This document shows, piece after piece, positions 1 to 7,440 of a DNA stretch of 11,757 nucleotides; position 1 is the stretch's first letter; every line of letters starts with the position of its first letter. Source of the DNA: Alphaproteobacteria bacterium. GTDB taxonomy: Bacteria; Pseudomonadota; Alphaproteobacteria; Micropepsales; Micropepsaceae. The stretch lies in NCBI GenBank assembly GCA_003131925.1, contig PKWC01000260.1:1014-12770 (forward strand). Reading direction: 5' to 3'. Position numbers and translations under genes: made by a program. A model generated the notes under the pieces. It was not told the origin of the DNA, did not search any database, and saw only the letters and a list, made by a program, of their open reading frames with translations.

Positions 1-1
1 C

Positions 2-1423
2 GCGCGCGCCGCTGTTTGTGTTGTCGGGCTCGCTTGCGTGGCGTGGTTCGCTTCGGGCTCGTCGACCACGCGTGCCGCCACGGTCGAGGCTACGCGGGAC
101 GAAGGCCACGCCGAGATCAGCCTCGGCGTTGGCAAGTCCAGACTCATTCAGCTCCCTATCAGCTATACCGACGTGATGGTCGGCGATCCGAAGATAGCCG
201 ACGTCGTTCCGCTCAATCCTCATGCCGTCTACATCGTCGGCAAGGGCATGGGCTCCACGGTTCTGACTGTTTACGGGCCACGCAAACGCGCGATCCTGAC
301 CGCGAATGTGGTGGTCACTTCCGATCTCGAAGGTTTCAAGGCCCGCATGCACGAGATCATTCCCGGCGAAACGAACGTCGCCGTGCATCCCGCCAACCAG
401 TCGATCGTGCTTTCGGGAACCGTCAGCAGCCCTGCCGTGCTCAAGCAGGTGCTGGATCTGGCCGACACTTACAACCCCGGCAAAGTCGTCAACATGATGA
501 CCGTACAGGGCACCCAGCAGGTGATGCTTTCAGTCCGCTTTGTGGAGATGGAGCGCACCGTCGCCAAGGACCTCCGGCTCAATGTTCAGCAGACTCCGAC
601 TACAACCGGTCCGCAGGTGACGGTTACAAGCGGCGACTCGCTCAACTTCGTCGCGCAGTCCGCGATGAACACGTTCGGCACGGCGTCTCTGCTTTGGAGT
701 GTGGCCGGCGGCAACCTGAGCGTCCTGTTCGACGCGCTGGAGACGAAGGGGCTGATCAAGACGCTTGCCGAGCCCACGCTGGTGGCAATGTCCGGCGATA
801 CGGCGAATTTTCTCGCCGGCGGCGAATTTCCCATTCCCGTCGCCCAGAGCGCCAGCGGCATCACGGGAGTCCTGCCGACGATCACCATCGAGTACAAGCA
901 GTTCGGCATCTCGCTCGCGTTCACCCCGACCATCCTGCAGGACGGGTTGATCAACATGGTCGTCAATCCGGAGGTCTCGAGCATCGACTCGACCACGTCG
1001 GTCCAGCTCGGCGATATTTCTATTCCGGGAATCAAGGTGCGGCGCGCGCACACGACGGTGGAACTGCGCGATGGGGAATCGTTCACAGTCGCCGGTCTTC
1101 TTGCGGACGATTATCAGAACAACATCCGGCAGTTTCCTTTCATCGGCGACATTCCCATCCTGGGCGCGCTGTTCCGCTCCACGAGCTACCAGAGCGACCA
1201 GACCGAACTGGTGATTGTGGTGACACCCCATCTGGTCACGCCGCGAAAGGCCTACGCGGCGACACCCGCCGACCGGTTCGTGCCGCCGTCCGACTTCGAA
1301 CTGTTCCTGTTCGGCGCGCAAAGAGGCAACACTGCCGATTTGCGCCCCGAGGATCGTGCGCTGATGTCCATCGATCCCACCAACGGCGGCGTCGACGGCG
1401 CCTATGGTCATGTTCTCTATTGA
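2..1423 (+). CDS. cpaC: Tad/Flp pilus outer-membrane secretin CpaC/RcpA (5' end cut by window)
   Basis: This protein forms the outer-membrane channel through which the Flp pilus leaves the cell. The frame is open to the window edge and the first visible residues (ARAAVCVVGLACVAWFASG) are a hydrophobic signal-peptide core, so the true start lies upstream; the GTG at 38 would cut the signal peptide and is not the start. Of 473 visible residues, about 41-105 match the pilus-secretin N-terminal domain (LGVGKSRLIQLP), about 108-160 look BON-like, and about 164-415 form the secretin domain. Seen there are AEPTLVAMSG (residues 256-265), a VELRDGESFTVAGLL stretch, PFIGDIPILGALF (379-391) and TELVIVVTPHLV, all typical of the family. 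A tail of roughly 55 residues follows. The next gene, a lipoprotein, starts 13 bases after the stop. The family call is firm; CpaC and RcpA are two names for the same family. Confidence 0.95.
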   Translation, partial: ARAAVCVVGLACVAWFASGSSTTRAATVEATRDEGHAEISLGVGKSRLIQLPISYTDVMVGDPKIADVVPLNPHAVYIVGKGMGSTVLTVYGPRKRAILTANVVVTSDLEGFKARMHEIIPGETNVAVHPANQSIVLSGTVSSPAVLKQVLDLADTYNPGKVVNMMTVQGTQQVMLSVRFVEMERTVAKDLRLNVQQTPTTTGPQVTVTSGDSLNFVAQSAMNTFGTASLLWSVAGGNLSVLFDALETKGLIKTLAEPTLVAMSGDTANFLAGGEFPIPVAQSASGITGVLPTITIEYKQFGISLAFTPTILQDGLINMVVNPEVSSIDSTTSVQLGDISIPGIKVRRAHTTVELRDGESFTVAGLLADDYQNNIRQFPFIGDIPILGALFRSTSYQSDQTELVIVVTPHLVTPRKAYAATPADRFVPPSDFELFLFGAQRGNTADLRPEDRALMSIDPTNGGVDGAYGHVLY

Positions 1424-1436
1424 GGGTGACAATGTC

Positions 1437-1781
1437 ATGTCGGCGAACGCTGGAATACGCGCGAAATTGATAGTGTGCCTGGGCGTGCTGGGACTTTCGG
1501 CGTGCACGCAAAGCACGCTCCGGACTTCGCCCGATTTCGGCGCAGCAGTCCGGCAGGACGAAGCGGCGCAGATCGTCGATCCGGATGCGCGCTACGTTGG
1601 AACGCCGGCGCCGGGTTCGAAGGGGCAGCGCGTGGGTCTTGCCCAGAAGCGCTACGACACGAACCAGGTCATCCCGCCGCTGGATATCGGTGCGTCGAAT
1701 ACGGCTTCGGTCAACACCTCGACCAATGGTCAAAGCGCCCCAAGCAATTCCGGTACCTCCATGGGCAGCGATGGTCCGTGA
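1437..1781 (+). CDS. Small lipoprotein at the cpaD position of the Tad operon
   Basis: The predicted product is 114 residues. Residues 1-22 form a lipoprotein signal peptide: a charged start (R8, K10), a hydrophobic core, then the lipobox LSAC with Cys23 as the lipidated residue. The mature part is about 92 residues, polar, with no further cysteine and a Ser/Thr/Asn/Gly-rich C-terminus. The ATG at 1437 is chosen because GAGGG (1422-1426) precedes it and it places the signal peptide at the N-terminus; the in-frame ATG at 1404 would overlap cpaC and add a polar leader. Its position between cpaC and cpaE is where many alphaproteobacterial loci carry the lipoprotein CpaD, but CpaD is usually about twice this long and I cannot match its conserved domain. 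A secretin-associated pilotin or accessory role is inferred from context only. Confidence 0.8.
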   Translation: MSANAGIRAKLIVCLGVLGLSACTQSTLRTSPDFGAAVRQDEAAQIVDPDARYVGTPAPGSKGQRVGLAQKRYDTNQVIPPLDIGASNTASVNTSTNGQSAPSNSGTSMGSDGP

Positions 1782-1872
1782 GGCCCGGATGGTCCGTTTT
1801 GAAGCCATGACGCAGCGACGAGATCAAACCGCTTGCGGCTCGATTTTTGCCAACGGTTAAAGCTGCGTCGTG

Positions 1873-1879
1873 AGAGGAG
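1873..1879 (+). promoter_or_regulatory. Strong Shine-Dalgarno that supports a TTG start for cpaE
   Basis: AGAGGAG lies 8 bases before the TTG at 1888, an ideal spacing. It lies inside, not upstream of, the reading frame that would begin with the GTG at 1870, so it argues against that start. A second possible pair is CGGAG at 1928-1932 with the ATG at 1942. Confidence 0.55.
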
Positions 1880-1887
1880 CCAGCGCA

Positions 1888-3111
1888 TTGATCGAGTTCC
1901 CACGCGTGTTCAAGCAATCGGCGCCTCCGGAGCGCAAGCGTATGGCAGCCAATGCGTGGCGCCTGGGTTATGTCGATGGCGCGGTCGGAGATGCCGAACT
2001 GGTTGCGAGGCTCGCGGCGCTCTTTCCAGACGTTGTGTTCGAATCCGTCGGAGCGGCGTGGCCCGATTCCTGGCCGTCGCAGTTGGATATTCTGATTGTC
2101 TCCGTCGATGGCGCATCGCCGGCCGAATGCGAATGCACTTTGCGACGGCTGAGAACGCGGCCCCCGGCTCTCCATGTCGTCGTCGTGGTCCGCCGTGCCA
2201 ACACTATCGACACGCGGGTGATTGCCCGCTACGGCGCCTCCGACGTCCTGGCCGCGCCGGTCAGCGAGGCTGCTCTCGCTCTCAGCATCGAACGGTTGCT
2301 CGCGCGCGATATCACCCTCGGCGGGGCGGCGCGCAGGCCGGGCCAGATGGTTGCTCTGCTGAAGGCCGGCGGAGGAGTGGGCGCAACGTCGCTCGCCGTT
2401 CAGATTGCGGCGTTGCTTGCGGCGAAGGCGCCGCCGGCTGCACAGGTGTGCGTGGCCGATCTCGACCTTCAGTTCGGCACGGCTGCGCTCTATTTCGATC
2501 TTCAGGATGCGCTGACCATCACTGACTGTCTTCCCGTCGGCGACGTCCTCGACGAAACGCAATTCGCTACCGTGCTCGCCACGCACAAGTCGGGCGCCCG
2601 TGTTCTTGCGGCCCCGCGACAGCTCACCGCCTTGGATGCGCTCAGTCCGCAATTGGCAGAATCCCTGATCTCAGGCCTCAGGAGCGACTTCGCCCTGACG
2701 ATCATGGACCTTCCTTCGGTCTGGACGCCCTGGACCTATCGCTCGCTGCAGCTTGCGGACAGGATCGTCATCGTTACGCAGTTGTCGGTTCCGCATGTGC
2801 ATTTCGTCCGGCGTCAGCTCGCCGTTCTGGCGCTGCAGAAACTCGACGACCGGCCGATCGTGTTGGTCTGCAATGGCCTTTCGACAGAACAACAGAAGTC
2901 GATTTCAGTCAAAGCCGCACAGCGCGCAATCGGCCGGGACTTCGATTTCGTCGTTCCCGAGGACCGCCCAACCATGATCGCCGCGATCAACCAGGGCGTT
3001 GGAATCTCGTCCATCCGCCGCGCAACCAAGCTCGAAAAGGCGATCGACCTACTCGCCGATGCGCTGGCAGCTGACGCGCTCGCCGAAGTGCCGGCCCGGA
3101 CAAGAGGCTGA
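1888..3111 (+). CDS. cpaE: Pilus assembly ATPase-like protein CpaE/TadZ
   Basis: CpaE/TadZ proteins are ParA/MinD-like proteins that localise or regulate the Tad machine at the inner membrane. From the TTG start the product has 407 residues. The first 130 or so resemble an atypical receiver domain (DILIVSVDG, then VVVVVRRAN and YGASDVLAAPV). The nucleotide-binding domain follows: a deviant Walker A, KAGGGVGATS (159-168), lacking the usual P-loop lysine; a Walker A'-like DLDLQFG (from residue 191); and MDLPSVWTPW (from 273). Loss of the lysine is common in TadZ/CpaE and suggests weak or absent ATP hydrolysis. The TTG is chosen for its ribosome-binding site; GTG 1870 or ATG 1942 remain possible and would change only the unconserved N-terminus. 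It follows a gap of about 106 bases and lies 6 bases before cpaF. Confidence 0.92.
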   Translation: MIEFPRVFKQSAPPERKRMAANAWRLGYVDGAVGDAELVARLAALFPDVVFESVGAAWPDSWPSQLDILIVSVDGASPAECECTLRRLRTRPPALHVVVVVRRANTIDTRVIARYGASDVLAAPVSEAALALSIERLLARDITLGGAARRPGQMVALLKAGGGVGATSLAVQIAALLAAKAPPAAQVCVADLDLQFGTAALYFDLQDALTITDCLPVGDVLDETQFATVLATHKSGARVLAAPRQLTALDALSPQLAESLISGLRSDFALTIMDLPSVWTPWTYRSLQLADRIVIVTQLSVPHVHFVRRQLAVLALQKLDDRPIVLVCNGLSTEQQKSISVKAAQRAIGRDFDFVVPEDRPTMIAAINQGVGISSIRRATKLEKAIDLLADALAADALAEVPARTRG

Positions 3112-3117
3112 ACCCAC

Positions 3118-4458
3118 ATGCTGTTCAGGGACGACATTCCGCGTTCGCGTATCGCCCAAGATCTTTCCGGGCGCGCCGCGGGGATCGAGGACGCGACGGC
3201 GCTCAAGCTGCGCATTCATCAGCGCCTTCTCGACCTCCTGAATCTCAGCCTGCTCGACAAGACTCCTCGCGAGACGCTGCGGATCGAGATCCGCGGCGCG
3301 GTCGTGCAGCTGCTGGCGCAGGAGCGGCGTCTGCTAACGGTCGCACAGACAGATCAGCTCATCGAAGACGTACTTGACGAAATTCTCGGTCTCGGACCGC
3401 TCGAGCCGCTCCTGAAGGACGACACGGTGAACGACATTCTCATCAACACGCACAGCCACGTGTTCGTTGAGCGACGGGGCCTGATCGAGGCGACGGAGGT
3501 TCATTTCCAGGATACCGCTCATCTCATCCGGATCATCAACAAAATCGTCGCCGCCGTCGGGAGGCGCATCGACGAATCTCAACCCATGGTCGATGCGCGA
3601 CTCGCCGACGGAAGCCGCGTGAACGCGATCATTCCGCCACTGGCCGTGGACGGGCCCCTGGTCTCGATCCGCAAATTCTCCTCCACGCCCATCCACATGG
3701 CGCGTCTCGTCGAGCTTCGTACCGTCACAGAGGAAATGGGGAAGGTCTTGAAGGCGATCGTGCAGTGCCGACGCAATGTCATCATTTCTGGAGGCACCGG
3801 GTCCGGCAAGACAACTCTGCTCAATGCACTTTCGGCCTACATCGACGACCGCGAGCGCGTGATCACGATCGAGGACTCCGCCGAGCTGCAGCTCCAGCAG
3901 CCGCACGTCTGCCGGTTGGAAACGCGCCCGGCCAACATCGAAGGGAAGGGCGAAATCACGCAGCGCGATCTGGTCCGCAACGCCCTGCGCATGCGTCCGG
4001 ATCGGATCATCGTCGGCGAAGTCCGCGCCGGGGAAGCCTTCGACATGCTGCAGGCGATGAATACAGGCCACGACGGATCGATGACCACCGTTCACGCCAA
4101 CACGCCGCGGGATGCCCTGTCGCGCATCGAGCAGATGATCGGTATGGCCGGCCTTGATATTTCGCCGCGCTCCGTTCGCCAGCAGATAGCATCGGCCATC
4201 CATGTAGTGGTTCAATTGGAGCGCATGGAGGACGGCCGTCGCCGGGTTGTGTCGGTGTTCGAGATCGTCGGCATGGAAGACGACGTGATCTCCATGCAGG
4301 AGATTTTCCGTTTCCGGCGGCATGGGCATGCCAGGGGCGGTTCCATCCAGGGTGACTTCGAGACAACCGGCGTCAGGCCAAAACTCATGGACCTGCTTTC
4401 GTCGCGTGGGCTGGAATTGCCCGCAATGATGTTCGCGCCCGGCCGAAAGTCGGCCTGA
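3118..4458 (+). CDS. cpaF: Tad pilus assembly ATPase CpaF/TadA
   Basis: This cytoplasmic hexameric ATPase of the type II/IV secretion family drives pilus extension, acting on the TadB/TadC platform. The 446-residue length fits the family. An N-terminal helical region (1-80) is followed by the conserved start of the ATPase core (LGPLEPLLKDDTVNDILIN). All catalytic boxes are intact: Walker A GGTGSGKTT (225-233) with Lys231, the Asp box ITIEDSAEL (249-257), Walker B RIIVGEVR (296-303) with Glu301, and the His box MTTVHAN (322-328) with His326. The ATG at 3118 follows the cpaE stop by 6 bases, with AGAGG about 10 bases upstream. The tadB start follows after 2 bases. The intact motifs point to an active motor. 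Confidence 0.97.
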   Translation: MLFRDDIPRSRIAQDLSGRAAGIEDATALKLRIHQRLLDLLNLSLLDKTPRETLRIEIRGAVVQLLAQERRLLTVAQTDQLIEDVLDEILGLGPLEPLLKDDTVNDILINTHSHVFVERRGLIEATEVHFQDTAHLIRIINKIVAAVGRRIDESQPMVDARLADGSRVNAIIPPLAVDGPLVSIRKFSSTPIHMARLVELRTVTEEMGKVLKAIVQCRRNVIISGGTGSGKTTLLNALSAYIDDRERVITIEDSAELQLQQPHVCRLETRPANIEGKGEITQRDLVRNALRMRPDRIIVGEVRAGEAFDMLQAMNTGHDGSMTTVHANTPRDALSRIEQMIGMAGLDISPRSVRQQIASAIHVVVQLERMEDGRRRVVSVFEIVGMEDDVISMQEIFRFRRHGHARGGSIQGDFETTGVRPKLMDLLSSRGLELPAMMFAPGRKSA

Positions 4459-4460
4459 AG

Positions 4461-5456
4461 ATGCTGCAGGCACTGTTTCCTCTCATCTACGTCGTAGTCT
4501 TCGTGGCCGTGCTCCTGATCGTCCAGGCGGGTGCATTCATGCTGTTCGCGTCGCGCGACAGAAGGCGCGGCATAAACCGCCGGCTCGAAATGCTCGAATC
4601 GGGCATGAGTCCCAGCGACGTTGACACGGTGCTGATACGAAAGCCCACGTCCCCCATCGCCATGGGCGCGAGGCTCTCTGCCATGCACGACCGGGCCTGG
4701 ATTTTTTTCCGCCAGGCGAGGCTTTCGGTTTCCCCCGTGCGCGTGGTGGCAATCGTGGTCGGAGGTTCGCTCGGAACATGGCTGTTGAGTCTTCTCCTTG
4801 TTCGCACGGGAAGCGCTTCCGGATTCGCGTTGAATGCGACGCTGTCGCTGGCAGCCAGTTGCGCGGCGTGGGCGCTGGCCGCGTGGGTGTGGATCAACCG
4901 GCGGCGCTTCAAGCGGATGAGGATTCTCGAAGAGCAGATGCCACTCGCGCTCGACGTCATCAATCGGGCCATCCGCGCCGGACATCCAGTCGTTTCGGCG
5001 GTCCAGCTCGCAGCCAGTGAAATGGGCGATCCGATCGGCTCGGAGTTCGGATTGATCGTCGATGAAACCACCTACGGCATGGCGTTCAAGGATGCGCTGA
5101 CCAGTTTCGCCCAGCGAACCGGCTCGCCCGATGCGCATTTCTTTGCCGTCAGCGTGGGAATCCAGTCCGAGACCGGAGGCAATCTGGCGGAAATTCTTGC
5201 CGGCCTGGCGACTGTTATCCGCGGGCGGGGCACGCTGGCCAAGAGAGTGAAGGCGCTGTCAAGCGAAGGCCGCGCTTCGGCGCTTTTGTTGAGCGCGCTG
5301 CCGGTCATGCTTGTCTCGTCGCTTTTTGCCATGCACCCGACATTCTATACCTCCAAATTCTCTGATCCGATCTTTTGGCCGATCGTCGCAGGTGTCTCGC
5401 TTCTTTACGTGCTCGGCTGGGTCATGATCCGCCGCATCGTCAACTTCAAATATTGA
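4461..5456 (+). CDS. tadB: Tad inner-membrane platform protein TadB (T2SSF family)
   Basis: TadB is one of two polytopic inner-membrane platform proteins that pair with the CpaF ATPase in Flp pilus assembly. The 331-residue product starts with a membrane segment (about 5-30), has further hydrophobic segments near 94-115 and 120-145, then a T2SSF/GspF-like cytoplasmic domain from about 156 (LEEQMPLALDVINRAIRAG, continuing to QSETGGNLAEILAGL). Two C-terminal membrane segments end in a basic tail. It starts 2 bases after the cpaF stop, so translation is probably coupled. An internal run of seven T (4702-4708) reads T TTT TTC in frame. I see no sign that the gene is broken. Confidence 0.95.
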   Translation: MLQALFPLIYVVVFVAVLLIVQAGAFMLFASRDRRRGINRRLEMLESGMSPSDVDTVLIRKPTSPIAMGARLSAMHDRAWIFFRQARLSVSPVRVVAIVVGGSLGTWLLSLLLVRTGSASGFALNATLSLAASCAAWALAAWVWINRRRFKRMRILEEQMPLALDVINRAIRAGHPVVSAVQLAASEMGDPIGSEFGLIVDETTYGMAFKDALTSFAQRTGSPDAHFFAVSVGIQSETGGNLAEILAGLATVIRGRGTLAKRVKALSSEGRASALLLSALPVMLVSSLFAMHPTFYTSKFSDPIFWPIVAGVSLLYVLGWVMIRRIVNFKY

Positions 5457-5467
5457 CGGTGATTGTG

Positions 5468-6415
5468 ATGACCTTCCCGCTCGAACTGATCATCGAGACG
5501 TTGACGTTCTTCATGGCAGTCGCGGTCATTTTCGCGATATCGGATGAACTGGAACGCGTCTTCGAGCAACGGCGTCGCCTCGGCGAGCTGAGAGCCACGG
5601 CGGCGACGGCGCCTCTCCTGCAAGAGCGGGCTTCGACAAATTCGTTCCTGATGTGGGTCCAGAAATCGAGCTCGATCAGCGATTCGGAAGCGCGCCAGAA
5701 GCTTCGGGTTGAACTGTTCCTTGCGGGGTTCGATCACCCTTCCGCGCCAATCTGGTTCGTGATCGTCCGCTTCACACTCGCAATCGGATTGCCGTTTGCA
5801 TTTCTCATCGGACGATGGGCATTCGGCGTGTCGGCATCGAGCATCGGAGTCATATTCTGGACCATGGTCCTGTGTTGCGTCGGTCTGCTCGCTCCCCGCA
5901 GTTTTCTCGACCGGCGGGTTGCGTCGCGCCGGACGAGGATGGAATTTGAATTTCCCGATGCGCTGGATCTGATGGTCGTCTGCATCGAGTCGGGCCTGAG
6001 CCTTGAGGCGGCCTTTGTCCGCGTCGGCCAGGAGGTGCGCCGTTCGCATCCGCGCATCGCGGAAGAATTCGCGCGGGTCTCTGACGAACTGCGTGCCGGG
6101 CGAAGCCGGACGGAAGCGCTGCGCGCTCTCGGCGAACGCACCGGTGTCGGTGGCGTAAAATCGTTCGCCGCGCTCGCGATCCAAACCGAGGCGCTCGGGA
6201 CGAGTATTGCGCAGACGCTGCGGACCTATTCGGTGGAGATGCGGGAAACCCGATTTCTGCGGGCCGAAGAGAAGGCGCTACGGATCCCCGTGCTGATGAC
6301 CATACCTCTCGTGGCATGCATCCTTCCGGTGATCGTGACGGCGCTCTTGCTGCCGGCGATCATCGATGTCATCCGCGTTCTTATTCCCGCTCTCGCGGGC
6401 CACGGGGTTCACTGA
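5468..6415 (+). CDS. tadC: Tad inner-membrane platform protein TadC (T2SSF family)
   Basis: TadC is the second platform protein, thought to act with TadB under the CpaF motor. The product is 315 residues from the ATG at 5468. That start is chosen because it follows the tadB stop by 11 bases and places a membrane segment (ETLTFFMAVAVIFAI) at the N-terminus; GTG codons at 5459 and 5465 are alternatives, and the frame stays open further upstream inside tadB. A second hydrophobic block lies near residues 95-140. The T2SSF domain spans about 165-290 (LDLMVVCIESGLSLEAAF, later IQTEALGTSIAQTL), and a final membrane segment is rich in Ile, Val and Leu. The stop TGA shares its last base with the ATG of the next gene. 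Confidence 0.94.
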   Translation: MTFPLELIIETLTFFMAVAVIFAISDELERVFEQRRRLGELRATAATAPLLQERASTNSFLMWVQKSSSISDSEARQKLRVELFLAGFDHPSAPIWFVIVRFTLAIGLPFAFLIGRWAFGVSASSIGVIFWTMVLCCVGLLAPRSFLDRRVASRRTRMEFEFPDALDLMVVCIESGLSLEAAFVRVGQEVRRSHPRIAEEFARVSDELRAGRSRTEALRALGERTGVGGVKSFAALAIQTEALGTSIAQTLRTYSVEMRETRFLRAEEKALRIPVLMTIPLVACILPVIVTALLLPAIIDVIRVLIPALAGHGVH

Positions 6416-7440
6416 TGACCGGGCCACGCTTTCGTTTCGTCCGTGGCGCGGTTGTCCAGGCACTCCTCCTCGGCGCCGCCGCCTGCGCGCCGCTCTTTGA
6501 TCGTCCAAAGCCCGTGGAAATTCGGCCGGTCGAGACGCCGAGTGCAGATGGGGCCGCTGCGGACGACAACGCCTACCGGAGCGCGACGACGGCGATTGAC
6601 AACCGCGATTACGCTTTGGCGCTGGAACACCTGCAGGCCGCGCGGGAACGGCAGCCGCGCGACGTCCGCATGCTGAATGCGTTTGGCGTCGTCTACGACA
6701 AGCTTGGACGCTTTGATCTGAGCGCGCGCTACTACGCGCAGGCAAGGGCAATCGACCCACGTTCGACGATCGTACTGGGAAACATTACCTACTCCCACGC
6801 CTTGCAGGGACTGGCGAACCATGAGCTGGTCACCAGCGCATTGGCGGATGCGATACCGCTACGGCCAGATGCGGCGCCGCCCGAGCCTGCACCGGAGCTG
6901 CGCGCCGCCGCGAACGCAGGATCAGCTCCGTTCACACCTGTGGCGGCCGGCCATCCTGCGCAACCCGATGCCCACTCCGGCGATGCGGGCTTGGGCGCTG
7001 TGCCCGCTTCGGCGGAGTTGCCGGCGCAGCATTCCGCGCAGTCTTCGGTGAAACTCACCGGGCATCCGCTTTCGATCGTCAATGCTTCCGGCAGGAAGGG
7101 CGCGACGGACGCGATGCGACGCGGGCTGGTTCATCTGGGATGGACGGCGCCGCGCTGGGCGGCGCGGGACGGCGCAGGCGCAAGTCACACCACCCTGTTT
7201 TATGCCCAGCCATATGCCAGTGTGGCGCGCGCCCTGGTGCGCACGCTGCGGTTCTCGATCCATCTGGCCAGCCGCTCTTGCGGCTGCGGGGGGCTGGAAT
7301 TGGTCGTCGGCACAGATTTCCTGAGGAGGAGCGCGTTCGCCGACAATCGCGAGCCTGGCCGCAGCGATCCCGGAGAGGCCGGCGGGGCCGCAGACCCAAC
7401 CACGTCCAAGGAGCATGATCATGTCCCCGCAAAAGCTTAG
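6415..7440 (+). CDS. TPR lipoprotein with LytR_C-like C-terminal domain in the Tad operon
   Basis: The predicted product is 341 residues. The N-terminus has basic residues, a hydrophobic stretch and GAAAC with Cys24, a plausible although not ideal lipobox (Ala at -3). Residues about 55-125 hold TPR-type helices (YALALEHLQAARERQPRD, then LNAFGVVYDKLGRFDLSA). An Ala/Pro-rich linker follows (about 145-210). Residues about 219-302 resemble the LytR cell-envelope attenuator C-terminal domain: LSIVNASGRKGATDAM, a central TTLFYAQPYASVARALV and a closing LELVVGTDF. The ATG overlaps the tadC stop by one base, so coupling is likely. TPR lipoproteins such as TadD support secretin assembly; this one could bind peptidoglycan or the secretin, which is an inference. 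It is probably a periplasmic, outer-membrane-anchored adaptor. Confidence 0.85.
   Translation: MTGPRFRFVRGAVVQALLLGAAACAPLFDRPKPVEIRPVETPSADGAAADDNAYRSATTAIDNRDYALALEHLQAARERQPRDVRMLNAFGVVYDKLGRFDLSARYYAQARAIDPRSTIVLGNITYSHALQGLANHELVTSALADAIPLRPDAAPPEPAPELRAAANAGSAPFTPVAAGHPAQPDAHSGDAGLGAVPASAELPAQHSAQSSVKLTGHPLSIVNASGRKGATDAMRRGLVHLGWTAPRWAARDGAGASHTTLFYAQPYASVARALVRTLRFSIHLASRSCGCGGLELVVGTDFLRRSAFADNREPGRSDPGEAGGAADPTTSKEHDHVPAKA
7408..7413 (+). promoter_or_regulatory. Shine-Dalgarno AAGGAG for the TadD-like gene
   Basis: AAGGAG lies within the 3' end of the preceding gene. It is 7 bases before the ATG at 7421 but only 1 base before the ATG at 7415, so it decides the start in favour of 7421. 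Confidence 0.6.

Noticed and set aside
530..1516. Long open frame on the - strand (328 residues) opposite cpaC.
   Set aside because: It is a composition shadow of a GC-rich gene: rich in Arg and His, with no recognisable domain, and lying opposite a clear secretin.
1834..1848. Possible terminator in the gap before cpaE: CCG-CTTG-CGG followed by a T run.
   Set aside because: The stem is only 3 to 4 bp and the T run is offset by several bases. It is too weak to call, and the operon clearly continues.
1711..2652. Long open frame on the - strand opposite cpaE.
   Set aside because: Arg-rich translation without domains, antisense to a recognised CpaE.
3334..4473. Long open frame on the - strand (379 residues) opposite cpaF.
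   Set aside because: cpaF has all catalytic motifs intact on the + strand; the antisense frame is Asp/His/Arg-rich with no family features.
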